From contig NC_052679.1 of NCBI RefSeq assembly GCF_016802725.1, positions 16,485,635 to 16,549,634 on the forward strand: a stretch of DNA of 64,000 bases, in the 5' to 3' direction. Shown one piece after another: positions 49,701 through 59,633 of this stretch. A model generated the notes under the pieces. The model had not been told where the DNA came from and did not search any database. It saw only the letters and a list, made by a program, of their open reading frames with translations. Made by a program: the position numbers and the translations under genes. The stretch's first letter is position 1. Each line of letters opens with the position of its first letter. This stretch comes from Solenopsis invicta. Lineage: Eukaryota; Arthropoda; Insecta; Hymenoptera; Formicidae.

Positions 49701-51154
49701 TCGGAGAGTCTGGAAGCAAGTCCGAAAGCAAAGAACATGAAAACAGTAGAGAAAACAAATCCCGAAGCAGAGGAGATAGCAAGAGTGAAAGAAGCAGTGA
49801 GTCCGAAAGCAAAGAAAATGGCAAGAGCCTCGAAAGCAGCGATAGTAAAGAAAATAAAAAGGAGACAAAGGAGAAGGAGGATACTAATGAAAAGCAGACT
49901 ACCCCTGATTTTCCAACTTCTACGGAGTTGCCGATAATATGTACTACTCCTACTGTACTTAATTGTCCTATTGGAAATTTGACTGGCGATCAAATAGCTC
50001 TGGTTTGTCCCACTGGTTTCCGACGTCATCCGAAATATTGCAATCTTTTCTATCAATGTACAACAGTAGACAAAGTGGGCGCTAAAGTTGTCGTATTTAT
50101 TTGTCCGAAAAACAGAATTTTTGATGATAGAAAAGTACAATGTGTACAAGAAAATACCATTCACAAATGTAATCCTGAATATGGTTGTAAACGTTTTAAC
50201 TCTTTCACTGAAGATACACTAAAATCACTTGTAAGTATTATATGATATTAGGGTTAGTATTTTTATTTCCTTTTGTATGTTCTAATTTATTGAGAATTTT
50301 AAAAATAATTACATATGATTCAGTAACAGCTATGTGAACTATGAAATTAATGTATTCAATTTTATAAAATTGTTTAATTTTATAATACAGTTTTTAAATA
50401 TATTTTTTATTTGTGTATAGTTCTAGTAAGATACATATCTATTTAAAAAATTACTCATTGTCAATTCTAATTAAATTTGAAAAGAACATCCTGTTTAATT
50501 TAAAAAATTTTAAATTTTATATATGGTTTAATTACTTTTTAGTTATGATTTAATTGTAATATTGTTATCAATATGATAAAATTAAAATTTGAAATATATG
50601 TAAAATCTAATTAATAACTTGACTTTTAATTAAATGCAGTTGTAAGAATGATCAAATTTAGAATTAGAAAAGTGAATATAATGTAATTTAAAAATCTCGT
50701 TTTATTTGTAATAATTAACAATTTTTAAATCTGCTTATAGTTATATTTATAAGATTTATGTTTAACTCTTTTTCAGATAAGAGCTCCAACGAGAAAATTA
50801 TGTCCAAGAGAAGGTGATTTTCCTTATGATAAGGGTTCTTCGAATGCATACTATAAATGCAAGCGCAATGTACATGGCGTAATTGAAGGATATCTCCTTA
50901 AGTGTCCAGATGGACGAATATTTTCAAGCTTTTCAAGACGTTGTGAACGTATTGATGATCCAATGTGCAAAGTATCTTGCAAACATACAAACAGTAACAA
51001 AATAAAAGTAGAAAGACCTATTATTTGGCCCGTTAAAACGAATACAAATGACAAAATAGATATTAGCATACATAACGCGCCATCTAATGGGGTGTATGTA
51101 ACTTATCAACAAATGTATTACGTTGGTCTTACACCAGCTCCACCATATTACTAA
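40685..51154 (+). CDS. Secreted giant repeat protein with four chitin-binding (CBM14-like) domains
   Basis: Five exons (40685-40796, 40945-41229, 41817-42140, 42771-50230, 50777-51154) join in frame to 2,852 residues. MQVIIYLLITFLTFSSG is a signal peptide. Peritrophin-A-type domains lie at ~66-129, ~180-227, ~2653-2707 and ~2736-2791. Between them, residues ~287-2520 are almost entirely Lys, Glu, Ser, Asn, Arg and His repeats, with no Cys or Met and no transmembrane helix. The first three introns are all phase 1, so exons 2 and 3 are symmetrical chitin-binding modules. The inferred role is an extracellular chitin-matrix (cuticle, tracheal or peritrophic) protein whose ends bind chitin and whose middle is a long charged spacer. 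I recognise the domain family but not the gene. The start is the third ATG of the exon; the first is followed at once by a stop and the second opens a short frame. Confidence 0.85.
40945..41229 (+). CDS. Chitin-binding repeat gene, exon 2: CBM14 domain 1
   Basis: Phase 1-1 exon. It carries a six-cysteine peritrophin-A pattern: FKCYKPGIYPDVYDCKRYYK (first two Cys), the C of YKC, HTC, EKC and PEC. The aromatic YDCKRYYKC core is typical of chitin-binding type-2 domains. Confidence 0.9.
41315..41791. repeat. Intronic inverted repeat filling intron 2
   Basis: Arms of ~200 bp (41315-41517) and ~170 bp (41622-41791) are inverted complements. CACGCATCTCTACGAA pairs with TTCGTAGAGATGCGTG, GTGCTCAATAATTTTTCT with AGAAAAATTATTGAGCAC, and the outer ends CAAATT with AATTTG. 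The right arm lacks ~30 bp present in the left. The element occupies most of the 587-bp intron and its right end lies 26 bp before the next exon. No transposase or clear target duplication was seen. Confidence 0.8.
41817..42140 (+). CDS. Chitin-binding repeat gene, exon 3: degenerate CBM14 domain 2
   Basis: Phase 1-1 exon. After an acidic stretch it encodes VNCQREGYTPSRNKKKYYRC, then YELECDSGTIWDNIKQTC. Cysteines at ~180, 197, 211 and 224 match positions 1, 3, 4 and 5 of the domain. Position 2 is replaced (NKKKYYRC) and position 6 is absent, so two canonical disulfides cannot form. Confidence 0.85.
42141..42770 (+). other. Intron 3 of the chitin-binding repeat gene
   Basis: 630 bp of AT-rich DNA between GTAATA and TATAATTTTAG, with A-rich runs near 42425-42455. 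Nothing else was recognised. Confidence 0.85.
42771..50230 (+). CDS. Chitin-binding repeat gene, exon 4: 7.46 kb repeat exon plus CBM14 domain 3
   Basis: One continuous open frame of 2,486 codons, entered at phase 1 and left at phase 0. The frame has no Met codon over more than 7 kb, which is why simple ATG scanning misses it. It starts GSDSSESESSETVINEHKKS, runs through the repeat arrays, then a Ser/Glu/Lys tail, a Thr/Pro linker (TTPDFPTSTELP) and chitin-binding domain 3 with cysteines at ~2653, 2664, 2670, 2685, 2698 and 2707 (LVCPTGFRRHPKYCNLFYQC is its core). Confidence 0.88.
42908..44470 (+). repeat. Repeat array I: 20 units of 78 bp (26 residues)
   Basis: Units are spaced exactly 78 bp apart except two with one extra Ser codon (NESSG, 81 bp). 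The consensus is KERNESGRKKQEKNKENSE followed by SIENWDS. Variants are mainly K/E, W/S and D/N swaps, with early units more diverged. Each unit has one Trp and, apart from two variant units, one N-E-S sequon. Confidence 0.95.
44471..47452 (+). repeat. Repeat region II: 78-bp units interleaved with a second repeat type
   Basis: Runs of the 26-residue unit alternate with blocks of a different sequence (GSKEHKNSKESSE, HKNSGESRESGNIEHEK, SKESNESKENGNS). SGNIEHE blocks occur near 44577, 45285, 45837, 46156, 46628, 46944 and 47421. Spacing varies from about 316 to 708 bp, so this zone looks like the transition from which array III grew. Confidence 0.9.
47453..49420 (+). repeat. Repeat array III: eight 246-bp (82-residue) units
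   Basis: Copies start at 47453, 47699, 47945, 48191, 48437, 48683, 48929 and 49175, and a ninth partial copy follows at 49421. They read alike base for base by eye, including synonymous positions. The unit is NESKENGNSKERNESGSKKH, KNSKESAETESEEHKNSGER, NESGSKEHKNSKESSETETE, EHKNSLESRESGNIEHEK, SKES. It has no Trp and three N-E-S sequons. Confidence 0.95.
50231..50776 (+). other. Intron 4 of the chitin-binding repeat gene
   Basis: 546 bp, very AT-rich, donor GTAAGT, acceptor CTCTTTTTCAG. No other feature was seen. Confidence 0.85.
50777..51154 (+). CDS. Chitin-binding repeat gene, exon 5: CBM14-like domain 4 and C-terminus
   Basis: Starts IRAPTRKLCPREGDFPYDKG. Cysteines at ~2736, 2755, 2770, 2783 and 2791 fit domain positions 1, 3, 4, 5 and 6; position 2 is missing (SSNAYYKC). 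The tail is rich in Tyr and Pro and ends GLTPAPPYY before the TAA at 51152-51154. Confidence 0.88.
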   Translation: MRAPTRKLCPREGDFPYDKGSSNAYYKCKRNVHGVIEGYLLKCPDGRIFSSFSRRCERIDDPMCKVSCKHTNSNKIKVERPIIWPVKTNTNDKIDISIHNAPSNGVYVTYQQMYYVGLTPAPPYY

Positions 51155-52849
51155 AGAGATGAACATTATCATCGCAAAAAATAAATTGATTTCTATAATG
51201 TACTTTTAAGTAATTAATGCAATAAAATAATTCTTATACAAGAAATCATTTTGATAATTTAAAAACGTGAGCCCTTGTATTCATTCCTCTTGTGCTATTT
51301 AATATTTTTCTTAAAGAGTTTAAAATCGTTTTTATGTTTCATACTAAAAAAAATATTTATTATTTGATAATGTATGCAAAACAGAAAAACTATATTTAGT
51401 TATATGAGAAACTCTCGAACAGATATATTGATTTTGTAAGACTATATATATTTTATATATTTTCTATAAAAATGATCAATATATTTATATGAGTTTATTA
51501 AATATAGATAGATATAGATTTATTCTTCAAACTTTACATAATAGCCAAGGAGAGACTTGGTTTACAATTAGCCTTAAACCACATTCATCCATCCATACCT
51601 TAATCGTCCGCAATAATCTGCCCTATACGCTATACGTTATACATTCTCCTGCTTTATTTTACAGATTCCTTATCCTGCTGACTTATCCTAGGTTCTAAAG
51701 TCTATTAAATATAAAAATAGCTATTATTAAACGCGAGGATAAATTTCTCTTAGCTGTTTTGTTTTTTGCATTTTTTTATTTAAATACGAAAAAAATATCG
51801 ACAAATATTATTATGATTAATTTGATGTACCGATGATCATCTTTTTCATTTCTTGATAAGAATTATATAGAAATCTGTAATTTTTCGATAGTAAAACGAA
51901 GACTACATAGATAAGCTAAAACCTTCGTGCAGTTATCTTCAGTGAAACATTTGGTCGAAACAGTCGATAATATCAATATTTTTCAGTTATATCCAAGTTT
52001 CTCTAGTCCCTTTTCATAATTATTAAAAAATTGCCAACAACCGATCATATTTAATAATATCTCATTGCTAAAATAGAGACAATGACAAAAATAATGCAAT
52101 TGAGAAGAAGAATCAGTCAATCAAGCGACATCAAGTGACAAGAGCCCAAACTTTCATATTTCTTCGTTAACCGTGTCTGTCGATTATATGAACCTTTATT
52201 TTACCTAAAGTAATAGAAAAAACTTATTTCGAACAATTGATTACTTTACGATCTTTACGCAGAAGGTAATAGAAAACTTTTCATCTATGTAATTCACATA
52301 TATATCTTCGTAAAAAGCAGATTAGATTTTTTCAAAATACAATTTATTTTAATTCACAAAGAAAACATGTTCTTCTAAAAATTTATGTAATCTATTACGT
52401 AAATTGTTATATAAATTTTTTTGCGCTTCAGTCTCAGGTGTTTGCGCATCGATGGCGCAAAAAGAAAGGAAAAAATTGACGAGCACACGCTACAAGCAAT
52501 GAGAGCATCACTTGAGGTATACAAAGCAGCGTAAAATTCACCCTTTACGAAACGAGTGCAGCGCACGTAAAGTTGTTACAGGCAAACTATTTGATTAATT
52601 ATATCGGTATCGATATTGAAAAGGAAATCATGTATGTTTTATGTAAGAGAAGAACGTATCGATACGTTTAAACGTATCGCTTTCAACATTAATTCTACGT
52701 GTGTTAACCGTCTAACGATAGTTTTCGTTGCATCTAAATTTTCAATTAATTATACGTGAAGACGTACGCAGTAAACGGGAAAGGAACTTTGAATTTTGGA
52801 TAAATAAAATTCCGTGTCGACAAAGCAAATTGTTACGAAAACGATATCG
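51155..52849. other. 3' UTR and AT-rich intergenic DNA
   Basis: Begins with the probable 3' UTR of the chitin-binding gene. The remainder is AT-rich and without recognisable genes; open frames are short. Confidence 0.6.
51221..51226 (+). terminator. Candidate poly(A) signal of the chitin-binding repeat gene
   Basis: AATAAA 67 bp after the stop codon, with a similar AATAAA about 40 bp earlier. Either would give a short 3' UTR. Confidence 0.5.
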
Positions 52850-53362
52850 ATGTAGCGCAAGCGTTCGCGGAAGGAGGGCGGCTCCGCCGGTTCTGTAGCG
52901 CGTCGCGACGCGGCGCGTCGCGGCGCGGAAAAGCTCGAAGCGGCGAATTTAGTGTCGCGACGGGGGAGCACGAGGAGGCGGCCGCGAGCCGCACGGTACG
53001 GGACTCCCAATCAATACGGCCGTCGCGCGAACGCGACGGCGACGGAAGCGAGAGAGGTCCGCGCGCGCTCCGGCTCCACTCCGCGCAGCCGAGCTCTCCT
53101 CAGTCGGACGCACGCTCGCGTCGGCAGCTCGTGCGTCGGTTCCGCGCGCGCGAGACATACGTCCACCCGCACTACGTAAGCGCGCACCCCCGGCCCGGCG
53201 GCGCGGCGCGGCGCGGCGTGGCGCGGCACAGGGATCGCACCCTGGAAAGGTGGAGTAGCGTCTCGGGCGGCAAAATGGCGGCCGCGGTAAGAAACAAATG
53301 ATTAGGGTTGGCGAACGGCCGTGCTGAGAGACACGCCAAGGCCGACCAAGGTACCTCTCTGT

Positions 53363-53395
<33 letters not shown>

Positions 53396-53800
53396 CGGTG
53401 GCTCCTCCCGTTCGCGAGCGACCACCGGGGCGTAATATCCGGCGCTGGACGACGTCACGAGGGTGGAAGATCGCGCGCGCGGCGAGCGCGACGCGCGCCA
53501 CCCCCTGGGCGAGAGAGCCTCGGCGGCGGCAGCGGCGGCGGAGGAGGAGGAGGAGGATCGCCACCCCGACACGACTTTCGAGTCACGAGGGTGGCCACCA
53601 CATGAGGGTTCGTCGCGGGACGCTGGTCGCGTGCGGGCTCGTTGACGTGTGAGCGTGATTCGATTATCGATCACGGGATCCACCGCCGGTGGTGACGGCG
53701 GCGGTACGAAGAAGCGCGCAGGGCGCGAGAATGCTCGCGGGAGAAGCGACGTGGAATCCGACCGCGACGAGGCACGGAGTCGGGACTGCGGGAAACGGTG
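52850..53800 (+). promoter_or_regulatory. CpG island, probable Tusp promoter and 5' UTR
   Basis: A dense CpG block stands out sharply from the AT-rich DNA before it and ends just before the Tusp start codon. It contains a CT/GAGA array and GGC-rich runs. Long open frames on both strands (up to 352 codons on the minus strand) are Arg/Ala/Pro-rich composition artefacts. Transcription start not determined. Confidence 0.6.
53354..53395. repeat. (CT)n / GAGA array in the CpG island
   Basis: CTCTCT run with a few TTT interruptions. GAGA-factor-type elements of this kind are common in insect promoters, and a role here is inference. Confidence 0.85.
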
Positions 53801-53854
53801 CCGGTTCGATAGATTGATGGACCTGCCGACGGGAATCCCGATTGCGTCGCAACC

Positions 53855-53950
53855 ATGCATCTGCATTTCGAGAAGAACAACAACGCCAAGTGCGACTGCA
53901 ATATCTTGTCGCTCAGCTGGATGGGAAAAGTGCCGGACGAGTCGCCGGAG
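53855..53950 (+). CDS. Tusp: Tusp coding exon 1
   Basis: 32 codons, MHLHFEKNNNAKCDCNILSL then SWMGKVPDESPE, ending on a codon boundary before GTAACG. Only the second half is strongly conserved in the family. Confidence 0.82.
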
Positions 53951-56900
53951 GTAACGATTATTTCGAGTAGACGCGATAATATTGTAGCGATCGACGATAG
54001 AGAACACGATTAATTAAGTAATCTAAAGTGCATCAACACACCCATTACTTTTTCTCTTTTTTTATGGTTATCGTTCATCTGCCTGCCGTTTTTACTCCTT
54101 GATCGCGTGAGAGGCTGTTCTCGTTAGCACGCTGATCGATATACAAATGGTCCAAAAATTTGTCCGAAGGCCGAATTACCGCGAGCAAGAGGCCGTACGC
54201 TATTCGACGATTTCCATGCGCATTAGATTTCATCCGAGATAAAATCAACGCTCCTCTCCGCATTTGATCGAGCGAATGCAGCGGGCTAAAAATACACTTT
54301 ATCGCGCCATTTGGTATTCCGCAAGTCATGAAATAAAACAGGTCGCTACTCACGTACAATCGTTAATAATACGGATAAATTTATTAGAGCACGAGATGTT
54401 CGAGGTGACGATAGGCGCACTGATATACTGCAAATCACCGAACAGGTTTTTACGCGCGCGTTAACGCGCGTCGCATCGATGGACCCTCGATCTAAAAGCG
54501 AACGTTCAGCTCCGGGGTGTTCCGGCCTCAGCTCCTCTCCAGCGAATTTTTAGATCGTCGAGATTGTCCATAGTTATTTTTGTATAACTCCTGACTCTGA
54601 CGCTGACTCCCCCCCGTCGAAGAAAATCTAACTTGAGAAGATACGTCTGTCAATATTCGTCAATTCCAAGAGATCCACCGTCGAAAAAGACGCTTCAATT
54701 TTTTATCAATTCGACGGTCAATTTCTATTTTGCACGACACGATACGCCGCGGCAGCAGAGGCGGCTTTTATAGGTTTCGAACTTGAGAAAAGGTGGGAAA
54801 ACAAGTGGGACGGTGGGTGGGAAATTGAAAACGTTAACGGGGCCAGCCGGCGCTGCGGTAAAACAGCATACAGATGTGAATAAAAACGAAGCTGCCACAC
54901 TTTGACATGTACACTTCGGCCGCTGTCGCACTTCACGGCGCGGACGACAGCAGATAAAACTTTTGCTCGTGCGAGTCGCGCCGTAACGAGCGTGAAATTA
55001 ATTTATCCCGCCTCACGTGAGACAACTGAAGCAGCCGAGTCCGGTTTATTCAGGGTTGGCTAAAATCATTTGTAATAAAATCTGACGCCTGCGGATGACG
55101 GTTGAAAGACCGTGCGACCGACGACGATATAACACTAATAACGAATACCGATGATCGTGCACGACGCGCATATAAAAATATAGACGTCACTCCGCTTACC
55201 AAATAAAATAAGCAAACATAGTATCATAATGTAGACCGTAACATGTAGGATGATCGTTAACTCTCTCTTCGTGCAGCTCGAGACGTTGTAATCCCGCGGT
55301 TGTATAATTAATCAGTTTACTATATCTTGATGTGTTTCTTCAGGATTCGCTGTGCACGTGAAAATAGACTCTCCGATTATCAAATAAAATGAACAAACAT
55401 AACGTGGGATACTCGTTAACTCTCTTCGTGCAGCTCGAAGATGTAGTAATTAATCAGTAAAATAGTGTAAATACACGGAACACATCGCGGAGCTAAATGT
55501 TCGCTTTGAGGTCAAAAGTTGTGTCAGTACGGTGTTAACGCGTGTAAACCGTTTATTCAGTGATTTGCAGAGACTCTTCTTAGCCACAGCGTATATCCTT
55601 TACAGTATTTCAAAGGGGAAGGACGAGGTAGAAAGGGGGTCTTATTGGCATCATTATCGTAATAGATGCTCGTTAGCATCAGCATTAAACTGATTATCGT
55701 TTTAATATTGTGATATCACTATTCTAGTTCAGCTTGAGAATTATGTTTCAAGACCGAAGGTAATGGCGCACAGCTTGAAGAATTAAAAGAGGTATATAAA
55801 ATTACGTAAGAAATATTGTTATGACGTTCGTTGGTATTCACTAAATTTTAATTATGTTGTATACACGTATTATGATCTTGTCTCAATTATTGTAATTAAT
55901 CAATTCATTATATCTTTTATATCTTGATTACATTACAATCTTGATTAAATTACATTTCTATCTTGACACATTCTTCAGAATTAATCGTAACGGGTGGACC
56001 ATAGAATTTCATATCGGAAGCTCAAGGTCGTTAATATATGCGGATCGCATTTACGATCAAGTAAATATATCTGACAGAGATCCCGATGGTTTTCGGGACC
56101 GCAAGGAGTCTCCGTAGGTTAATAACGCCGTACAGAACCGCAGGACCGCATCAAAACGGCCACAACGGAGATTGGAATCCGTCAGGGCGAGGCGTGCACG
56201 TCGCAAGAGCGTGTGGAGGGTGTCGCGAGAGTGAAGAGTTTCACGGGAGAGTTGCTGCGAATTGTATAAGTTGACTCGATGGCGAAAATGAAGCTTGGTG
56301 TCTCGAGTGGATCTTTTCACGCGAGCCAACTAACGAGTGCCCAAGTTTCCTAGTGACGGGTTTTGCTCCGCCCCGTTTACATCACCATCGAGAAGCACGG
56401 ACTGGTGTAGACGCGAGATACGATGCGTCCTCCACACACGAGGGTGGGTGCGAACGCGAAATTTCTCTCTGTACCGAGGTGCAGTAGCGTCTGTCGATTC
56501 GAATAAAGAAAGGCTCTAATTTACTTTGAGTTTCTCAATGATTTTAATTGCCAGTATAAAATAATCCCCAGATAGCACAGAATGTTCTATGAACGTTCTA
56601 TGAACATCCGAATATCCATAGAGCATTCATAGACATCTATAGAATAGAACGTTGTGTGCTATCTGGGGGATGTTCGTAGTTCGCAGTCATATAATATAAG
56701 CGCTCTCTCTCTCTCTCTCTCACTCTCGACCGTTTGTAACGAGCTTCTGTCTCGACGATCAGTTTGTACTTTCCCAATATGTGTGTGCACGCAAACAAAC
56801 GGGAATTAATCTGACTAGCGAACTCGGACGCCCGAACAGGATGCAATCGATCAGAATTAATTACGACGGTCGTACTTCTCGATGGACGAGCACACCTCAT

Positions 56901-59579
56901 CTCGCGTCGTATAATTCATCGTCGGAGACCAATCTACGATCGGCGATTCAACGGAAGCCGACCCTCGCGATGAAAATGCTTGTAGAAGTGGGGCGGCTCA
57001 ATTACTGGAAAAATAATCGACTTATAGCGGAGCGAAATTCGATTGAGTCACTCGAGTCAGCTCCCCCCCCCCCCCCCAGGGAATTCGATCAGTGCGCTGC
57101 CCATTATTTTCCCGTTGTTAACTACCGATCGTCATCTTCGCGAGAGATCGCGCGATCCACTGTAAAACGCCTCGGTATCCCCCTAGGTTTGTACACAACG
57201 GCCGTCTCGTGGAAAATGTCTGAGAGCTATTACATAGTATAAATTTTAGATGGCTCCGTAAAAGGCCGCTGGAGATAAATGATGGTCCATTAGAAAGGAC
57301 GGGCGCGTTACGGACGGCTATTCTCAACTTGCGCCACGATCAAGTGGGATTTTCTTGCTGCTCCATTGTGCAGTGGGAAAAATTCTGTGGCCGGTTCCTC
57401 ATCGGTCGGAGAACGACGAGGTCTCGAGCGTCGCGTCGTTTCGGCGCGCTCTGCTGCTACCCGCGCGAGAATTGGGATGCTTTTTAACGCGGGTCCCGTC
57501 TCGGTGTCGCATTTGCGCGACATCGAGATAATCCAGCCGCGTCATACGTCTCCATTATATTCTAGTATTGTGAATCGCATTTGAATCGATAACGTCATTA
57601 TTGAGAGCCGTTACGCTGCTACTACTACGGCCATTGTTCGCCGGTAAATTCTATCGAAGCGTTTCGAGAAAGCGAACGCTACGGCTATTCTCTCCGTCTC
57701 TCTATTTCTTTCCATCCATCTCTCTTTCTCTCTTTTAATGCTCCGCGTGCTGTTAGTCGCAGCACAAAAAATCCCGGCGAGCCGCTCGCTCGCTCGCTCG
57801 CTCGCTCGCCCGTTCCGCAAGGCGCGTCTTCGCGCAACATCGATTTCCACCGAGCCCTCTCTATTTTCCGCGGATTGCTCTCAACATGTTTGCGAAGATT
57901 GGATTACCGCTGATTTCTCTTCCTACGTTCCCGCCGTGCCCTCTTCCACTATTGTCATATCTCTGTGACTCGCAAAAAAAAGGAAAGGGAAAAACCACCC
58001 TCGGTGCTCATCGATCACAGCACGTGGAACGTTTCTCACCGGCCGGCGCGCAGCAACGACGGAAATCCGACGCAATTTTGCGGGCTACACTACCATACGC
58101 AAGCGGAACGACGTCGACGTCGTGTCCGGACATTAGCGCTGTCAGCGAGGATCCATTCACGAGCGAGGATATGAAGGAGGAATATTATCTCAGAATTTAA
58201 TCGCGGCGTCTTCGACTTTCATCACAATATCGAATAGCTATTGGAGAAGTTCGCTAATAAACTATCAAATTTTTTTCGCCTTTCCGCTCATTTCGTTCGT
58301 TACGAAGCGTTCAGACGGTTTTTGTTACAGCACGGCTCTAATAATCCATCTTCGTACCTCATTTCATCGTTATCTACCTTACAAAAGGCTATCTCGCAAA
58401 ACATCTTCATTAGATCGTACTTTAATTACATCCAGCCCAGTACGGGCAGCGTACGCGAACTTGTCTATCGCGAAGCACGCGTGTGCGAACCATTACGACT
58501 ACAGTATAATTCAATTTAAAATTTTAATGAAACTATAATACAGTTTACGCTTACGGGGCTATCCCGTGGCGCAATATTTCAAGAAAAACTTCATCGCGGA
58601 TAAGAAAGGAAGAATGCTGTTCCACCGTGAATTGAAGGTCTTGATAGAATCGTGTGAAAAGTTTCGAGAGCTACGGAGATATATCTTTTTTAGGGATGTC
58701 TTGTTATTTCTCTTCTTGATATTGCGTAAAGAAATGACACGAATTCTCTTTTCTCTTGCATTCTTTTCTAATAGAAAATGGATTGTTAATTATTCCGAAT
58801 GTCTTTTCAGAATAATATATTGCAGTAAATTAGAGGGATGGGAACCAGTCGGTCGATGGGACAAATGCCAAAGGGGACGCAAATTATCTGGATTGAATAT
58901 TTCCTGTATTTGTGCGATTGTTTCCTCTGCCAAATCTAGTAGTCTGCTGCAGTCCAGCATATAGAAATGTCATCTTAATTTTTAAATCAAGAAACGGCCA
59001 ACTACGGTCAGAGCGGATCTCAAGTGTTTAAATAGATAATAATTTCAAAGGGATTTTCTAGTATACATATTTTCTAACTCCCCGAATAGCGCGCCGCATA
59101 TCCGTCGATCTTGAAATGCTCTTAAATCAGGGAAGTAATATCACAATATTAAGTTGCTAATAAATTTAATAATATTGATGCTAACAAGGATCCAGAAAAA
59201 TTGTAAAGAATTTGTTGCGAATATTACCTCAGCCAAAGACTGAACTTGGATCTCCCTACATTCCATGCGGGCGTCTTACTCAGTTCGACCACCGAGGTAT
59301 ATGGTAGAACCAGCCAAGACGCCCGCACAGAATGTAGGGAGGGATCCAGGGTCAAACCTTGAGATAATAAAAACGTGTTATATACCCTTACAGCGGGTCT
59401 TATAGGTACATTAATTATTGATCTTAAATTTATTATTACGTCGCGCAAATCTTTCGTAACGATTTTTTTTTCGGAGAAAGCTTAACGTGTCAAGCATTAG
59501 ATGAACTCGATATTAAATATAGCGCGACTATTTCGATATTGCTTCTTCTAAGGGTTCTGGACCGTCTTCAGTAATTACG

Positions 59580-59633
<54 letters not shown>

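Noticed and set aside
42742..49824. 2,360-codon minus-strand open frame and a second 1,618-codon one
   Set aside because: They are the complement of the chitin-binding repeat exon. They stay open because the sense repeat is T-poor with exact 3-base periodicity, and no splice or domain structure supports them.
52949..54007. 352-codon minus-strand open frame in the CpG island
   Set aside because: Arg/Ala/Pro/Ser-rich composition artefact, overlapped by several open frames on the other strand, and antisense to the Tusp first exon.
56781..57242. 153-codon + open frame in Tusp intron 1
   Set aside because: Includes the C15 homopolymer and no recognisable domain; no transcript evidence in sequence.
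58566..58964. 132-codon + open frame in Tusp intron 1
   Set aside because: AT-rich, no family resemblance, no promoter or splice signals.
59248..59346. Functional tRNA gene
   Set aside because: Only promoter-like boxes are present; no acceptor, D, anticodon and T stems can be drawn.
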